Assembly (NCBI GenBank): GCA_934691925.1
Contig: CAKUTI010000015.1
Location: forward strand, 1 to 40,214
Length of the DNA stretch: 40,214 nt
Reading direction: 5' to 3'
DNA from: an uncultured Treponema sp.
GTDB taxonomy: Bacteria; Spirochaetota; Spirochaetia; Treponematales; Treponemataceae
Part shown: positions 26,142 through 33,388 of the stretch, piece by piece
Numbering within the stretch: the first letter of the stretch is position 1
Layout: each line of letters starts with the position of its first letter
The notes under the pieces: generated by a model
Databases searched by the model: none
What the model was told of the DNA's origin: nothing
The model's input: only the letters and a program-made list of their open reading frames with translations
Position numbers and translations under genes: made by a program

Positions 26142-27252
26142 TTATGCGGACGCTGTGAAATCTTCTGACGCAAATGTCGCTTCTGACGCTTGGTATTCCT
26201 ATTCCGGACCTGAAAATGATGTTGTGCTTTCCACGAGAGTGAGGCTTGCGAGAAACCTTGCGAGCTTTCCTTTCCCCAAAAAGTTCAAGGATGATGACGC
26301 GGAAAGAATCAGGACTCTTGTCTTTGACGCTTTTTCGCATTGTGAGAATCCTGACCAGTACACGGGAGTTGTCGCTTCGGAGCTTGACAGCCTCGGCTCT
26401 GAGATTTTGGACGAGCGCGGAGTTCTTGAAAACACGGCTTCAAAAGGAAAAGGAACCGGAATCATAATCAGGACGGACGGAAAAATCTCCTGCACTGTGA
26501 ACGATGTTGACCATGTGCGAATCGCGGCGTTTGTGCCGGGGCTTGACGGAAGTTGCGCATTCGAGCTTTGCCGGAAAGTCGATGACGAGCTTCAGAACAC
26601 GATTCAGTTTGCGGCGAACTACGATTTGGGATTTTTGAATTCTTCGGTTTCCGACACTGGAAGCGGAATGAAAATAAGCTGCCGCGTTCATCTGCCGTCT
26701 CTTTCGTTTTCCCAGAAATTCAAAGATGTAATCAGCTTTTCTTCCGAGAAGAATATTTCTGTGCGAGACTGCTTCGGAGTCGGCGGAGTTTCAGGCTCTT
26801 CGCTCGGATTTTATTATCAGATTTCTTCGAGAAATTGTGGAAACGGAAACGAGCTTGACCAGCTTGCGAATGTTGTTTCCTACGTGAAATATCTCGCTGA
26901 GAATGAAAGGCGCGAGCGTGATTTTGTCTTGCGCACGAGGCAGACGGAGCTTCGCGACAGAATCTACCGCGCTTATGCGAAAGTGAAATTCGCTTCGCTG
27001 GTGACAATGCGCGAGGCGATTGAGATAATTTCGGACATAAAGTGGGGCAAGAATCTAGGCTTTTTTTCCAATGTTACTGACACGGATTTGTGCGCTCTTC
27101 TTTACAGAGTTCAAAACGGACATCTTCAGTTTGTTTTGAAAAGCAAAAAATTCAATTTTCCTAAGGATATTGCGGAGAACGCGGAGCTTAAGGCGGCGAA
27201 TTTGCGCGCTCTTATCCTGCAGGAAGCGTTTGAAAATCTAAAGGTGAATTAA
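26134..27252 (+). CDS. mcsB: McsB-family protein (phosphagen-kinase fold), probably catalytically impaired
   Basis: 372 residues from the ATG at 26134, with GGGAGG upstream and overlap with mcsA; the longer frame from 26056 lies inside mcsA. Family marks: VVLSTRVRLARNLASFPFP near the N-terminus, DHVRI, GSGMKISCRVHLP and YQISSR. Compared with McsB and arginine kinase (Limulus numbering, recalled from memory), ATP-binding Arg124, Arg126, Arg229 and Arg309 equivalents remain, but Glu225 is Val125 (NDVDH instead of NEEDH), Cys271 is Ser171, Arg280 is Lys180 and Glu314 is Val216. True McsB phosphorylates arginines to mark proteins for ClpC-ClpP. This version may act as a non-catalytic adaptor. It sits between mcsA and clpC. 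Confidence 0.85.
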   Translation: MSDYADAVKSSDANVASDAWYSYSGPENDVVLSTRVRLARNLASFPFPKKFKDDDAERIRTLVFDAFSHCENPDQYTGVVASELDSLGSEILDERGVLENTASKGKGTGIIIRTDGKISCTVNDVDHVRIAAFVPGLDGSCAFELCRKVDDELQNTIQFAANYDLGFLNSSVSDTGSGMKISCRVHLPSLSFSQKFKDVISFSSEKNISVRDCFGVGGVSGSSLGFYYQISSRNCGNGNELDQLANVVSYVKYLAENERRERDFVLRTRQTELRDRIYRAYAKVKFASLVTMREAIEIISDIKWGKNLGFFSNVTDTDLCALLYRVQNGHLQFVLKSKKFNFPKDIAENAELKAANLRALILQEAFENLKVN

Positions 27253-27264
27253 AGAGGAAAATAA

Positions 27265-29781
27265 ATGAAAGGACTTTCAAGCCGTGCCCAAAGGCTTTTG
27301 ACGGCTCTTGCGCAGGAAGAGGGAAGAAAAAGCGGCTCGACGGAGCTTTTGCCAGAGCATGTTCTTCTCGCTTTGCTAAAAAGCGCGGACGGAGTCGGAT
27401 ACGAAGTCTTGAAGGCTTTGAATATAAATGTTTTGTCGTTCCAGCTTGTTCTTGAGCAGAGCTTAAGCCCGCACGAGAATCTTTCTTCTGAGTTCAGCGA
27501 GCTTCCGCCGTCGCGCAGACTCCGCACTCTTCTTGATGTCGCCGTTGTCGAGTCGCGTTCTCTAAGAAGCGAATATGTGGGAACTGAGCATCTTTTGCTT
27601 GCGGCAATCAGGGAGGAAAGCAGCGTCGCCTACCGTTTTTTTGAGCGGAGCGGAATCCTTATTGACGATGTTAGAGGAGCTGCGAAAAGCATTCAGGCGC
27701 AGATTGAAAAGCAGGCGGAAATCCAGAACTCACAGCCGCAGCGTGAGCTTGAATACGCGAACCGGAACACTGACGGAGCGCAGAAGCAAAAAAAATCATT
27801 TCTTTCTGAATTCAGCCGTGACTTGACCAGCCTTGCAAAGGAAGGAAAGCTTGACCCGGTTGTCGGCCGGCAAAAGGAAGTCGACCGTGTAATCCAGATT
27901 CTAAGCCGCCGCACAAAAAACAATCCGATTCTCGTGGGCGAGCCTGGAGTCGGGAAAACTTCGATTGCGGAAGGCTTAGCTGAGCATATCGCAAGCGGCC
28001 AGGTGCCGTTTAATCTCTTGAAAAAGCGAGTTCTTCTCCTTGACTTGACAGCGATGGTCGCAGGCACAAAATACCGGGGCGACTTTGAAGAGCGAATGAA
28101 GCGCATGATAAAGGAAGTCAAGGATTCGAAAGACATAATTCTTTTTATCGACGAGCTTCATATGATAATCGGAGCCGGAAGCCCTGACGGAAACATGGAC
28201 GCAAGCAATATTTTAAAGCCTGCGCTTAGCCGGGGCGAGATTCAGCTTGTCGGGGCTACGACTTTCAAGGAATACAGAAAAATCGAAAAGGACTCGGCTT
28301 TGGCAAGAAGATTTCAGCTTGTGAAAGTTGACGAGCCGAATGTTGAGGATGCAATTCAGATTCTAAACGGCTTAAAGCCGAAATACGAGGAATTCCACAA
28401 CGTTGTCTATGACGACGGAGTTGCGGAAGCGATTGTGAAGCTTAGCAAGCGTTATGTGCCGGAGCGTTTCTTGCCGGACAAGGCGATTGATATTCTTGAC
28501 GAGGTTGGAAGCGCGAAAAAAATCGCCGCGGAAAACCGCCCGAGCGAGCTTGCCGAGCTTGAAAAATCGATTGAAAGCCTTAACGAAGAAAAAGAAAATC
28601 TCGTGAGAAATCAGGACTATGAGAACGCGGCAATGATCCGCGACAAAGTCCACGAGCTAAAACAGCGTCTCGACGAATTCAACGAGTATTGGAAAAACAA
28701 CGCTGTCTCGACAAAAAAGCACGTCTCTGTGAAAGATGTCGCGAAAATCATCTCCGAGATGACGGGAATTCCCGCCTCTCAGCTTGACTCCAACGAGTCC
28801 GCGCGCCTTTTGGATATGGAAAAGGAAATCCACAAGGACGTTGTGGGGCAGGATGAGGCTGTAAAATATCTGAGCAGCGCAATCCGAAGAAGCCGCGCCG
28901 GCGTCTCGTCTCCTGACAGGCCTTTAGGCTCGTTCATTTTTCTTGGCCCGACTGGAGTCGGAAAAACGCAGCTTGCAAAGACGATGGCAAAGTTCCTTTT
29001 CGGCTCGGAAGAGTCTCTTGTCAGAATCGATATGTCAGACTTCATGGAAAAGCACACTTCAAGCCGGCTTGTAGGCTCTGCACCGGGCTATGTTGGCTAT
29101 GAGGAAGGCGGACTTTTGACGAACAAGATAATCCAGAAGCCTTATTCGGTCGTTCTTTTCGACGAGATTGAAAAGGCGAACAGCGAGGTCTTCAATCTTC
29201 TTCTTCAGATTCTCGAGGAGGGTGAGCTGCAGGACAATCTAGGGCACACTGTGAATTTCAGGAACACCGTGATTATAATGACTTCAAACGCGGGCGCGCG
29301 TTCGATAACTGCTGACAAGAAGCTCGGATTTGCAAGCCTTGACGACGGATTTTTGCCGGCTGAGGAAATCAAGGCGAACGCGATGGAAGAACTGAAGAAA
29401 ATCATGGCGCCAGAGCTTTTGAACAGAATTGACGACATAATCGTTTTCAATCCGCTAAAGCGAGAGGAGATTTCAAAAATTCTCGACATTCAGATTGCCG
29501 AGCTTGAAAAAAGAATCGCTGAGAAGAATATACATCTGAAAATCGACGAGAAAGCGCGGAACTATCTTCTTGACCACGGATACGAGCCGAGCATGGGAGC
29601 CAGGCCTATGCGCCGGCTGATTCAGAACGAGATTGAGGACAAGCTTGCGAACCTGATTCTAGGCGGAAAAATAGACGAGAGCGGAAACGTGAAAGTGAGC
29701 TTCGACGGCGAAAGCCTTACCGTAAAGCCTATGAAGAGCAAGCGCGCGGTTGAAATTGAAACTGTGAAAGAGACTGTTTGA
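27265..29781 (+). CDS. clpC: ATP-dependent Clp protease ATP-binding subunit ClpC
   Basis: 838 residues. An N-terminal double Clp_N domain (1-145) is followed by AAA+ domain 1 with Walker A GEPGVGKT (225-232), a middle domain with a UVR-type motif (about 437-470, [20 protein letters not shown]), and AAA+ domain 2 with Walker A GPTGVGKT (561-568) and the C-terminal D2 small domain ([16 protein letters not shown]). It is ClpC rather than ClpB because the middle domain is short and carries UVR. ClpC unfolds substrates for ClpP. The N-domain Glu residues within PEHVLLAL and GTEHLLLA, the pArg-binding positions in Bacillus ClpC, are kept. AGAGGA lies upstream of the ATG, 12 bases after mcsB. Confidence 0.96.
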   Translation: MKGLSSRAQRLLTALAQEEGRKSGSTELLPEHVLLALLKSADGVGYEVLKALNINVLSFQLVLEQSLSPHENLSSEFSELPPSRRLRTLLDVAVVESRSLRSEYVGTEHLLLAAIREESSVAYRFFERSGILIDDVRGAAKSIQAQIEKQAEIQNSQPQRELEYANRNTDGAQKQKKSFLSEFSRDLTSLAKEGKLDPVVGRQKEVDRVIQILSRRTKNNPILVGEPGVGKTSIAEGLAEHIASGQVPFNLLKKRVLLLDLTAMVAGTKYRGDFEERMKRMIKEVKDSKDIILFIDELHMIIGAGSPDGNMDASNILKPALSRGEIQLVGATTFKEYRKIEKDSALARRFQLVKVDEPNVEDAIQILNGLKPKYEEFHNVVYDDGVAEAIVKLSKRYVPERFLPDKAIDILDEVGSAKKIAAENRPSELAELEKSIESLNEEKENLVRNQDYENAAMIRDKVHELKQRLDEFNEYWKNNAVSTKKHVSVKDVAKIISEMTGIPASQLDSNESARLLDMEKEIHKDVVGQDEAVKYLSSAIRRSRAGVSSPDRPLGSFIFLGPTGVGKTQLAKTMAKFLFGSEESLVRIDMSDFMEKHTSSRLVGSAPGYVGYEEGGLLTNKIIQKPYSVVLFDEIEKANSEVFNLLLQILEEGELQDNLGHTVNFRNTVIIMTSNAGARSITADKKLGFASLDDGFLPAEEIKANAMEELKKIMAPELLNRIDDIIVFNPLKREEISKILDIQIAELEKRIAEKNIHLKIDEKARNYLLDHGYEPSMGARPMRRLIQNEIEDKLANLILGGKIDESGNVKVSFDGESLTVKPMKSKRAVEIETVKETV

Positions 29782-29801
29782 TTTTTTTTGTTGGAGCGCA
29801 T

Positions 29802-29893
29802 TTTGCGGCATAAGGCGAGTGCTCACGTCACTTTAATGACGCGGATCGCGCCAGCGTAATAGCGTGCATCACGTCAGCATAATGGCGGAAATC
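29802..29893. repeat. Degenerate 23-bp tandem repeat, four units
   Basis: Four consecutive 23-base units at 29802, 29825, 29848 and 29871, each with a central TAA(T/G)-type core preceded by a CA/GC-rich half and each ending in a pyrimidine-rich triplet, ATC in the last three. Units three and four are the closest pair (GCCAGCGTAAT against GTCAGCATAAT). It lies in the convergent gap between clpC and the minus-strand DUF218 gene. The rest of that gap (29894-29945) shows nothing. Confidence 0.55.
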
Positions 29894-29945
29894 CATCGCT
29901 TCCTGTTTTCCGCTGCGCGCTGTCAATCTCGTGTTCAGCCGCATT

Positions 29946-30770
29946 TTATTCAAGTTTTTCAGGCTTTCCAGTCAGCAGAATTCTCAAATTCAGTTTTATA
30001 TAGCTGCAAATTTCGCGGCAGTAAGTGTTCAAAATAAAAATCGGCGGAGTTTTTGCCGCGACTCCGTAAACGTTTGTGAAACCAAGCCTTCTTGCAATCC
30101 TCTCAGCCCGCGCAAGATGAAAATCGCTTGTGCATATTGCGACCGGAGATGAAAGAACTTCGTCTAGCGAAATATTTTCGTGTCCTGCAATCATCTCCGC
30201 GCTGAAAATAAGATTCTGAATCGTGTCTTTCGCCTTGTCTTCCTTTAGGATTTTGCTCTCGTCGATTCCGAACGAGGCAAGCTCGGGCTTCAAGGCTTCC
30301 GCTTCCGCGCACGGAACAAATCTTCCTTTTCCGCCAGACACAACAGCGAGGGCGTCTTTGTTTTCTTTTATATATTCAGCGGCTGTTTTCACTCGGCTTT
30401 TGACAGAATCTGTAAGCTCGCCGTCTTTCGTGATTCCGCCGCCTAGAACAATAACGTAGCGCGCTTTTTCGCTTCCGCTTTCTTTTCGAGGCGTTAAGAT
30501 AAAAAACAGGCTAAGTCCGGAGAAAAAAGCGAAAACGCAAATCAAGGAGACGAAAGTTATTTTCGCTTTTTTTGAGATTTTCCCTAAAATCTTTTTTAGA
30601 ATCTTCCGTCTTTCAAGAACGAAGAGAACCGCGAAAAAAACTGAAAGCCAGAACCAGACTGATGAAAAACTGAAGAACGTTCCAAGAAAAGTTCCCGGAG
30701 ACGCGAGGTGAAGCGCGACAAAATATGCGTTCGACAAGAGCGCGAGAACAAGAAAAATTATCGAAATCAT
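29946..30770 (-). CDS. YdcF/SanA-like DUF218 membrane protein
   Basis: 274 residues from the ATG at 30770. Three hydrophobic segments (about 2-20, 28-50 and 70-90) precede a cytoplasmic or periplasmic DUF218 domain with YVIVLGGGITKDGEL, AVVSGGKG, EDKAKDTIQNLIFS and ICTSDFHLARAERIARRLG, the conserved blocks of the YdcF-like family. Family members are linked to envelope and vancomycin sensitivity phenotypes (SanA) but their reaction is not settled. The frame is open to an ATG at 30899; the inner start is preferred because TATAAT lies exactly six bases before it and because the first hydrophobic segment begins there. The extra 43 residues of the longer form look like translated spacer. Confidence 0.75.
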   Translation of the reverse strand: MISIIFLVLALLSNAYFVALHLASPGTFLGTFFSFSSVWFWLSVFFAVLFVLERRKILKKILGKISKKAKITFVSLICVFAFFSGLSLFFILTPRKESGSEKARYVIVLGGGITKDGELTDSVKSRVKTAAEYIKENKDALAVVSGGKGRFVPCAEAEALKPELASFGIDESKILKEDKAKDTIQNLIFSAEMIAGHENISLDEVLSSPVAICTSDFHLARAERIARRLGFTNVYGVAAKTPPIFILNTYCREICSYIKLNLRILLTGKPEKLE

Positions 30771-30776
30771 TCTTGA

Positions 30777-30782
30777 ATTATA
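30777..30782 (-). promoter_or_regulatory. -10 box six bases before the DUF218 start codon
   Basis: Minus-strand TATAAT followed by TCAAGA and the ATG at 30770. There is no clear -35 and no ribosome-binding site. The geometry matches the CapA-like and nadE starts and decides the choice of start codon here. Confidence 0.45.
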
Positions 30783-30968
30783 GCCAAAAATATGAAAAAA
30801 GAAATCTATGGAGAAAATTAGAAAATAACACGGAAGGCACGGATAATACGGAATTACGCGTTTTTTTGAAAAAAGCGTTTTGTTTCTGATAAATTGCATA
30901 GCGTCTAAAAATTAGATATTATAGAGAGCATGAAAAACGTGATTTATCAGATTTTTTACAGGAAAATA

Positions 30969-30974
30969 TATAAT
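30969..30974 (+). promoter_or_regulatory. Candidate -10 box of tyrS
   Basis: TATAAT on the plus strand, giving a predicted untranslated leader of about 63 bases before the ATG at 31044. The -35 is weak. The leader is too short for a T-box. The remainder of the divergent spacer (30783-30968) contains A/T-rich sequence with short CACGGA/TACGGA repeats and nothing else recognised. Confidence 0.4.
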
Positions 30975-31043
30975 TTCAAAGATTGAATCCAAAACCGAAA
31001 CTAAATCTTCAAAACGAAAAATAAAAAATGCAAGGAAAATAAA

Positions 31044-32288
31044 ATGAATAAAGCACTTGAGACATTGAAAGCACGCGGATTTTTTGCGCAGTGCACAGAC
31101 GAGCAGGGACTTTCTGACATGATGGACAAAGGCCCTGTTACTTTTTACGTCGGCTGCGATCCTACAGGACCTTCGCTCCACATCGGCCATATGGTTCCGT
31201 TTTTCGCGCTCCGCCACCTGCGGAATTTCGGACATCATGGAATCGCGCTGATTGGCGGCGGAACTGCGAGAATCGGCGACCCGTCTGGAAAGACAGAAAT
31301 GCGAAAGATGATTACTTACGAGCAGATTGACTCGAACGTTGAGCGCATTAAAGCCCAGCTTGATAAATTCATCGGCTTTGACGGAACAACGGCTTTGAGC
31401 GACAACAACAAGAACTGGCTTGCTGACTTGAACTACATTGATTTCTTGCGCGACATCGGCTCGTGCTTTTCTGTGAACAAAATGCTTACTTTCGAGGCCT
31501 ACAAGCAGCGTCTTGAGCGCGGACTTTCGTTTATTGAGTTCAACTACCAGCTTCTTCAGGCTTACGATTTTTATATGCTTTACAAAAGGCACAACTGCAT
31601 TCTTCAGATTGGAGGAGACGACCAGTGGGGCAACATCACTGCCGGAGTTGACTTAATCAGAAGAAAATGCGGCGGAACTGAGGAGCTCAACGCGAAAAAT
31701 CAGGTTTTCGGGCTCACATTCCCGCTTATTACGCGTTCTGACGGAAAAAAGATGGGAAAAACCGAGAAAGGCGCAATCTTCCTTGACGAGAGCCTCACAA
31801 GCGTTTATGACTTTTTCCAGTATTGGAGAAATGTTGCCGACCCTGATGTTGAAAAATTCTTTAAGCTGTTCACTTTCCTTGAGCTGGACGAGATTTCTGA
31901 AATCTGCAAAGGCGACATCAACAAGGCGAAAGAGCGTCTTGCCTACGAGGTGACTTCGATTATCCACGGAAAAGAAAAGGCGGAATCGGCTCTTGCAGGA
32001 GCCAAGGCTGCATTCTCAGGCGAGGGCGACAAGACCCAGATGCCGACAATCGAAGTTTCAAAGGCTGAAATTGAAAGCGGCTTCGGAATCTTGAATCTTT
32101 TTGTTCAGGCGAAGCTCTGCGCTTCAAATGGCGAGGCGCGAAAGCTGATTCAGGGAAACGGCGCGAGCCTCAACGGAGAGAAAATTTCCGATCCGACAAT
32201 GAAAGTCACGGCGGCAAATCTCGATAAAGACGGCGAGCTTGTCTTGAAAGCCGGAAAGAAAAAATTCTGCAGAATCGTTCTGAAATAG
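31044..32288 (+). CDS. tyrS: Tyrosyl-tRNA synthetase
   Basis: 414 residues. Class I signature HIGHM at about residue 51 in DPTGPSLHIGHMVPF, the tyrosine-binding YVGCDPT and QLLQAYDFYML, QIGGDDQWGN, and the KMSKS-type loop KKMGKTEKGAIFLD. A C-terminal S4 RNA-binding domain (about 345-410, LCASNGEARKLIQGNGASLN) binds the tRNA. It charges tRNA-Tyr in the cytoplasm. The KMGKT form of the loop is normal for one TyrRS subgroup. AAGGA lies upstream of the ATG and a strong terminator follows, so it is probably monocistronic. Confidence 0.97.
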   Translation: MNKALETLKARGFFAQCTDEQGLSDMMDKGPVTFYVGCDPTGPSLHIGHMVPFFALRHLRNFGHHGIALIGGGTARIGDPSGKTEMRKMITYEQIDSNVERIKAQLDKFIGFDGTTALSDNNKNWLADLNYIDFLRDIGSCFSVNKMLTFEAYKQRLERGLSFIEFNYQLLQAYDFYMLYKRHNCILQIGGDDQWGNITAGVDLIRRKCGGTEELNAKNQVFGLTFPLITRSDGKKMGKTEKGAIFLDESLTSVYDFFQYWRNVADPDVEKFFKLFTFLELDEISEICKGDINKAKERLAYEVTSIIHGKEKAESALAGAKAAFSGEGDKTQMPTIEVSKAEIESGFGILNLFVQAKLCASNGEARKLIQGNGASLNGEKISDPTMKVTAANLDKDGELVLKAGKKKFCRIVLK

Positions 32289-32310
32289 AAAAACAGGAGA
32301 TTGTGATGAG

Positions 32311-32345
32311 AAAGCGGCTTCGTTTTTGAAGCCGCTTTTTTGTTT
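32311..32345 (+). terminator. Rho-independent terminator of tyrS
   Basis: An 11-bp perfect stem (AAAGCGGCTTC / GAAGCCGCTTT) with a six-base loop, the right arm at 32328-32338 running into a T-rich tract. It begins 22 bases after the tyrS stop. Confidence 0.9.
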
Positions 32346-32375
32346 TAAAAAGCTCATTGTTCAGATAAACAAATC

Positions 32376-32402
32376 GTCATTCCGAACTTGTTTCGGAATC
32401 TG
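32376..32402 (+). repeat. Short hairpin repeat, copy A
   Basis: 27 bases: GTC, then ATTCCGAA / TTCGGAAT (eight-base perfect stem, five-base loop), then CTG. It shares its GTCAT...ATCTG frame with copies B and C but lacks their inner stem. Confidence 0.6.
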
Positions 32403-32412
32403 TATTCTAGTG

Positions 32413-32462
32413 CAGATGCTGAATCAAATTACGTGGTTAAAACCGCAAGTTCAGTATGACGC
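32413..32462 (-). repeat. Short hairpin repeat, copy B
   Basis: 50 bases, inverted relative to copy A and 10 bases from it. Read on the minus strand it begins GCGTCATACTGAACT and ends GATTCAGCATCTG, with an inner GGTT/AACC stem. It is exactly as long as copy C and matches it at both ends while the middle differs. Confidence 0.6.
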
Positions 32463-32479
32463 CCCTAAAACACACTCCG

Positions 32480-33388
32480 CTAGATTTTATTGACGCTCCA
32501 GCTTCCCTTGTTTCCGCCTAAAATTTCTGAAAGCTCAGGAAGTGCCGCTTCCATTTTTTTGTCCAGCTCGTACGGAAAATTCACGACGAACATTCCGCTT
32601 CCGTACATAGACGAAAGCCCTTCTGTTTCTTCTGGAGACTTCACTTCAAGCTGAATATCAAGAATTTTCGGCTCGCTCGCGGTGGATTCAACGTTTGCGG
32701 AAATTGTTTCTTTCATATTTTCAAGCTCGAAAGTTTTTCTTGTCAAAATCGGATACCAAAGCGCGATTATTCCTGCCGGCCATTTCTTGTGGACTTCCGA
32801 AATTGTTTTTGAGCATTTTAGATAGTCGCTTGCGTCTTCAAAACTCGGGTCGATTACAGCAAGCCCGCGCTTGATTTTTGGCGGAGTCAGGGCTTTTAGC
32901 ATTTCGTATCCGTCGCGCTTGTGGACTTTCGGCTGAACTTTTAGATTTTGCGCCTTTTTTCGGCTGAAAAAACAGAAGTCAAGCTCCTCAAACGCTGTCG
33001 GATGAAGCTCTGAAAGAATTTGCTCGTCGCCTGTCCTTAGCATTTCGTTTTCAATCAAAGGCGAGCCGGGATATTTTCCCTCATCGTAATATTTTTCTGC
33101 GGTTTCAAGATATTTTTTGCCGGTTTCAAGAAGATTTTTTAGATTTTCATTTTCGGCATCTTTATTTTTTTTGATGAAAAAAATCAGCTTTTCAATTCCG
33201 CTTGCAGATTCGCCTGTCTTTAAAAGCCGTGAGTCGTCAAGGTCATAAATTCCGCTCCCTGAGTGCGTGTCAAAAACCGTAAAAGGCTTTTCTTTTTTGC
33301 AAAGAGACTCGAGAATCAGCGTTATCGTGAGGTGCTTTAGAATGTCAGCGTGGTTTCCTGCGTGGTACGAATGAATATAGCTAAGCAT
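32480..33388 (-). CDS. rlmJ: 23S rRNA (adenine2030-N6)-methyltransferase RlmJ
   Basis: 302 residues. The N-terminus (MLSYIHSYHAGNHADILKH) is the unmistakable RlmJ signature, followed by VFDTHSGSGIYDL (SAM-binding motif). The catalytic motif IV reads IDPSFED, where Escherichia coli RlmJ has DPPY; Ser replaces Pro and Phe replaces Tyr, both found in other N6-adenine methyltransferases. It modifies one adenine of 23S rRNA. The start ATG overlaps the nadE stop (TAATG), with GAGG inside the nadE end, so translation is probably coupled. Confidence 0.93.
   Translation of the reverse strand: MLSYIHSYHAGNHADILKHLTITLILESLCKKEKPFTVFDTHSGSGIYDLDDSRLLKTGESASGIEKLIFFIKKNKDAENENLKNLLETGKKYLETAEKYYDEGKYPGSPLIENEMLRTGDEQILSELHPTAFEELDFCFFSRKKAQNLKVQPKVHKRDGYEMLKALTPPKIKRGLAVIDPSFEDASDYLKCSKTISEVHKKWPAGIIALWYPILTRKTFELENMKETISANVESTASEPKILDIQLEVKSPEETEGLSSMYGSGMFVVNFPYELDKKMEAALPELSEILGGNKGSWSVNKI

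Noticed and set aside
30771..30899. Longer N-terminus of the DUF218 protein starting at 30899
   Set aside because: The extra 43 residues translate spacer-like repeats (CACGGA/TACGGA), and TATAAT six bases before the ATG at 30770 favours the shorter form.
30975..31043. T-box riboswitch upstream of tyrS
   Set aside because: The leader from the best -10 box is only about 63 bases, with no specifier loop or antiterminator sequence.
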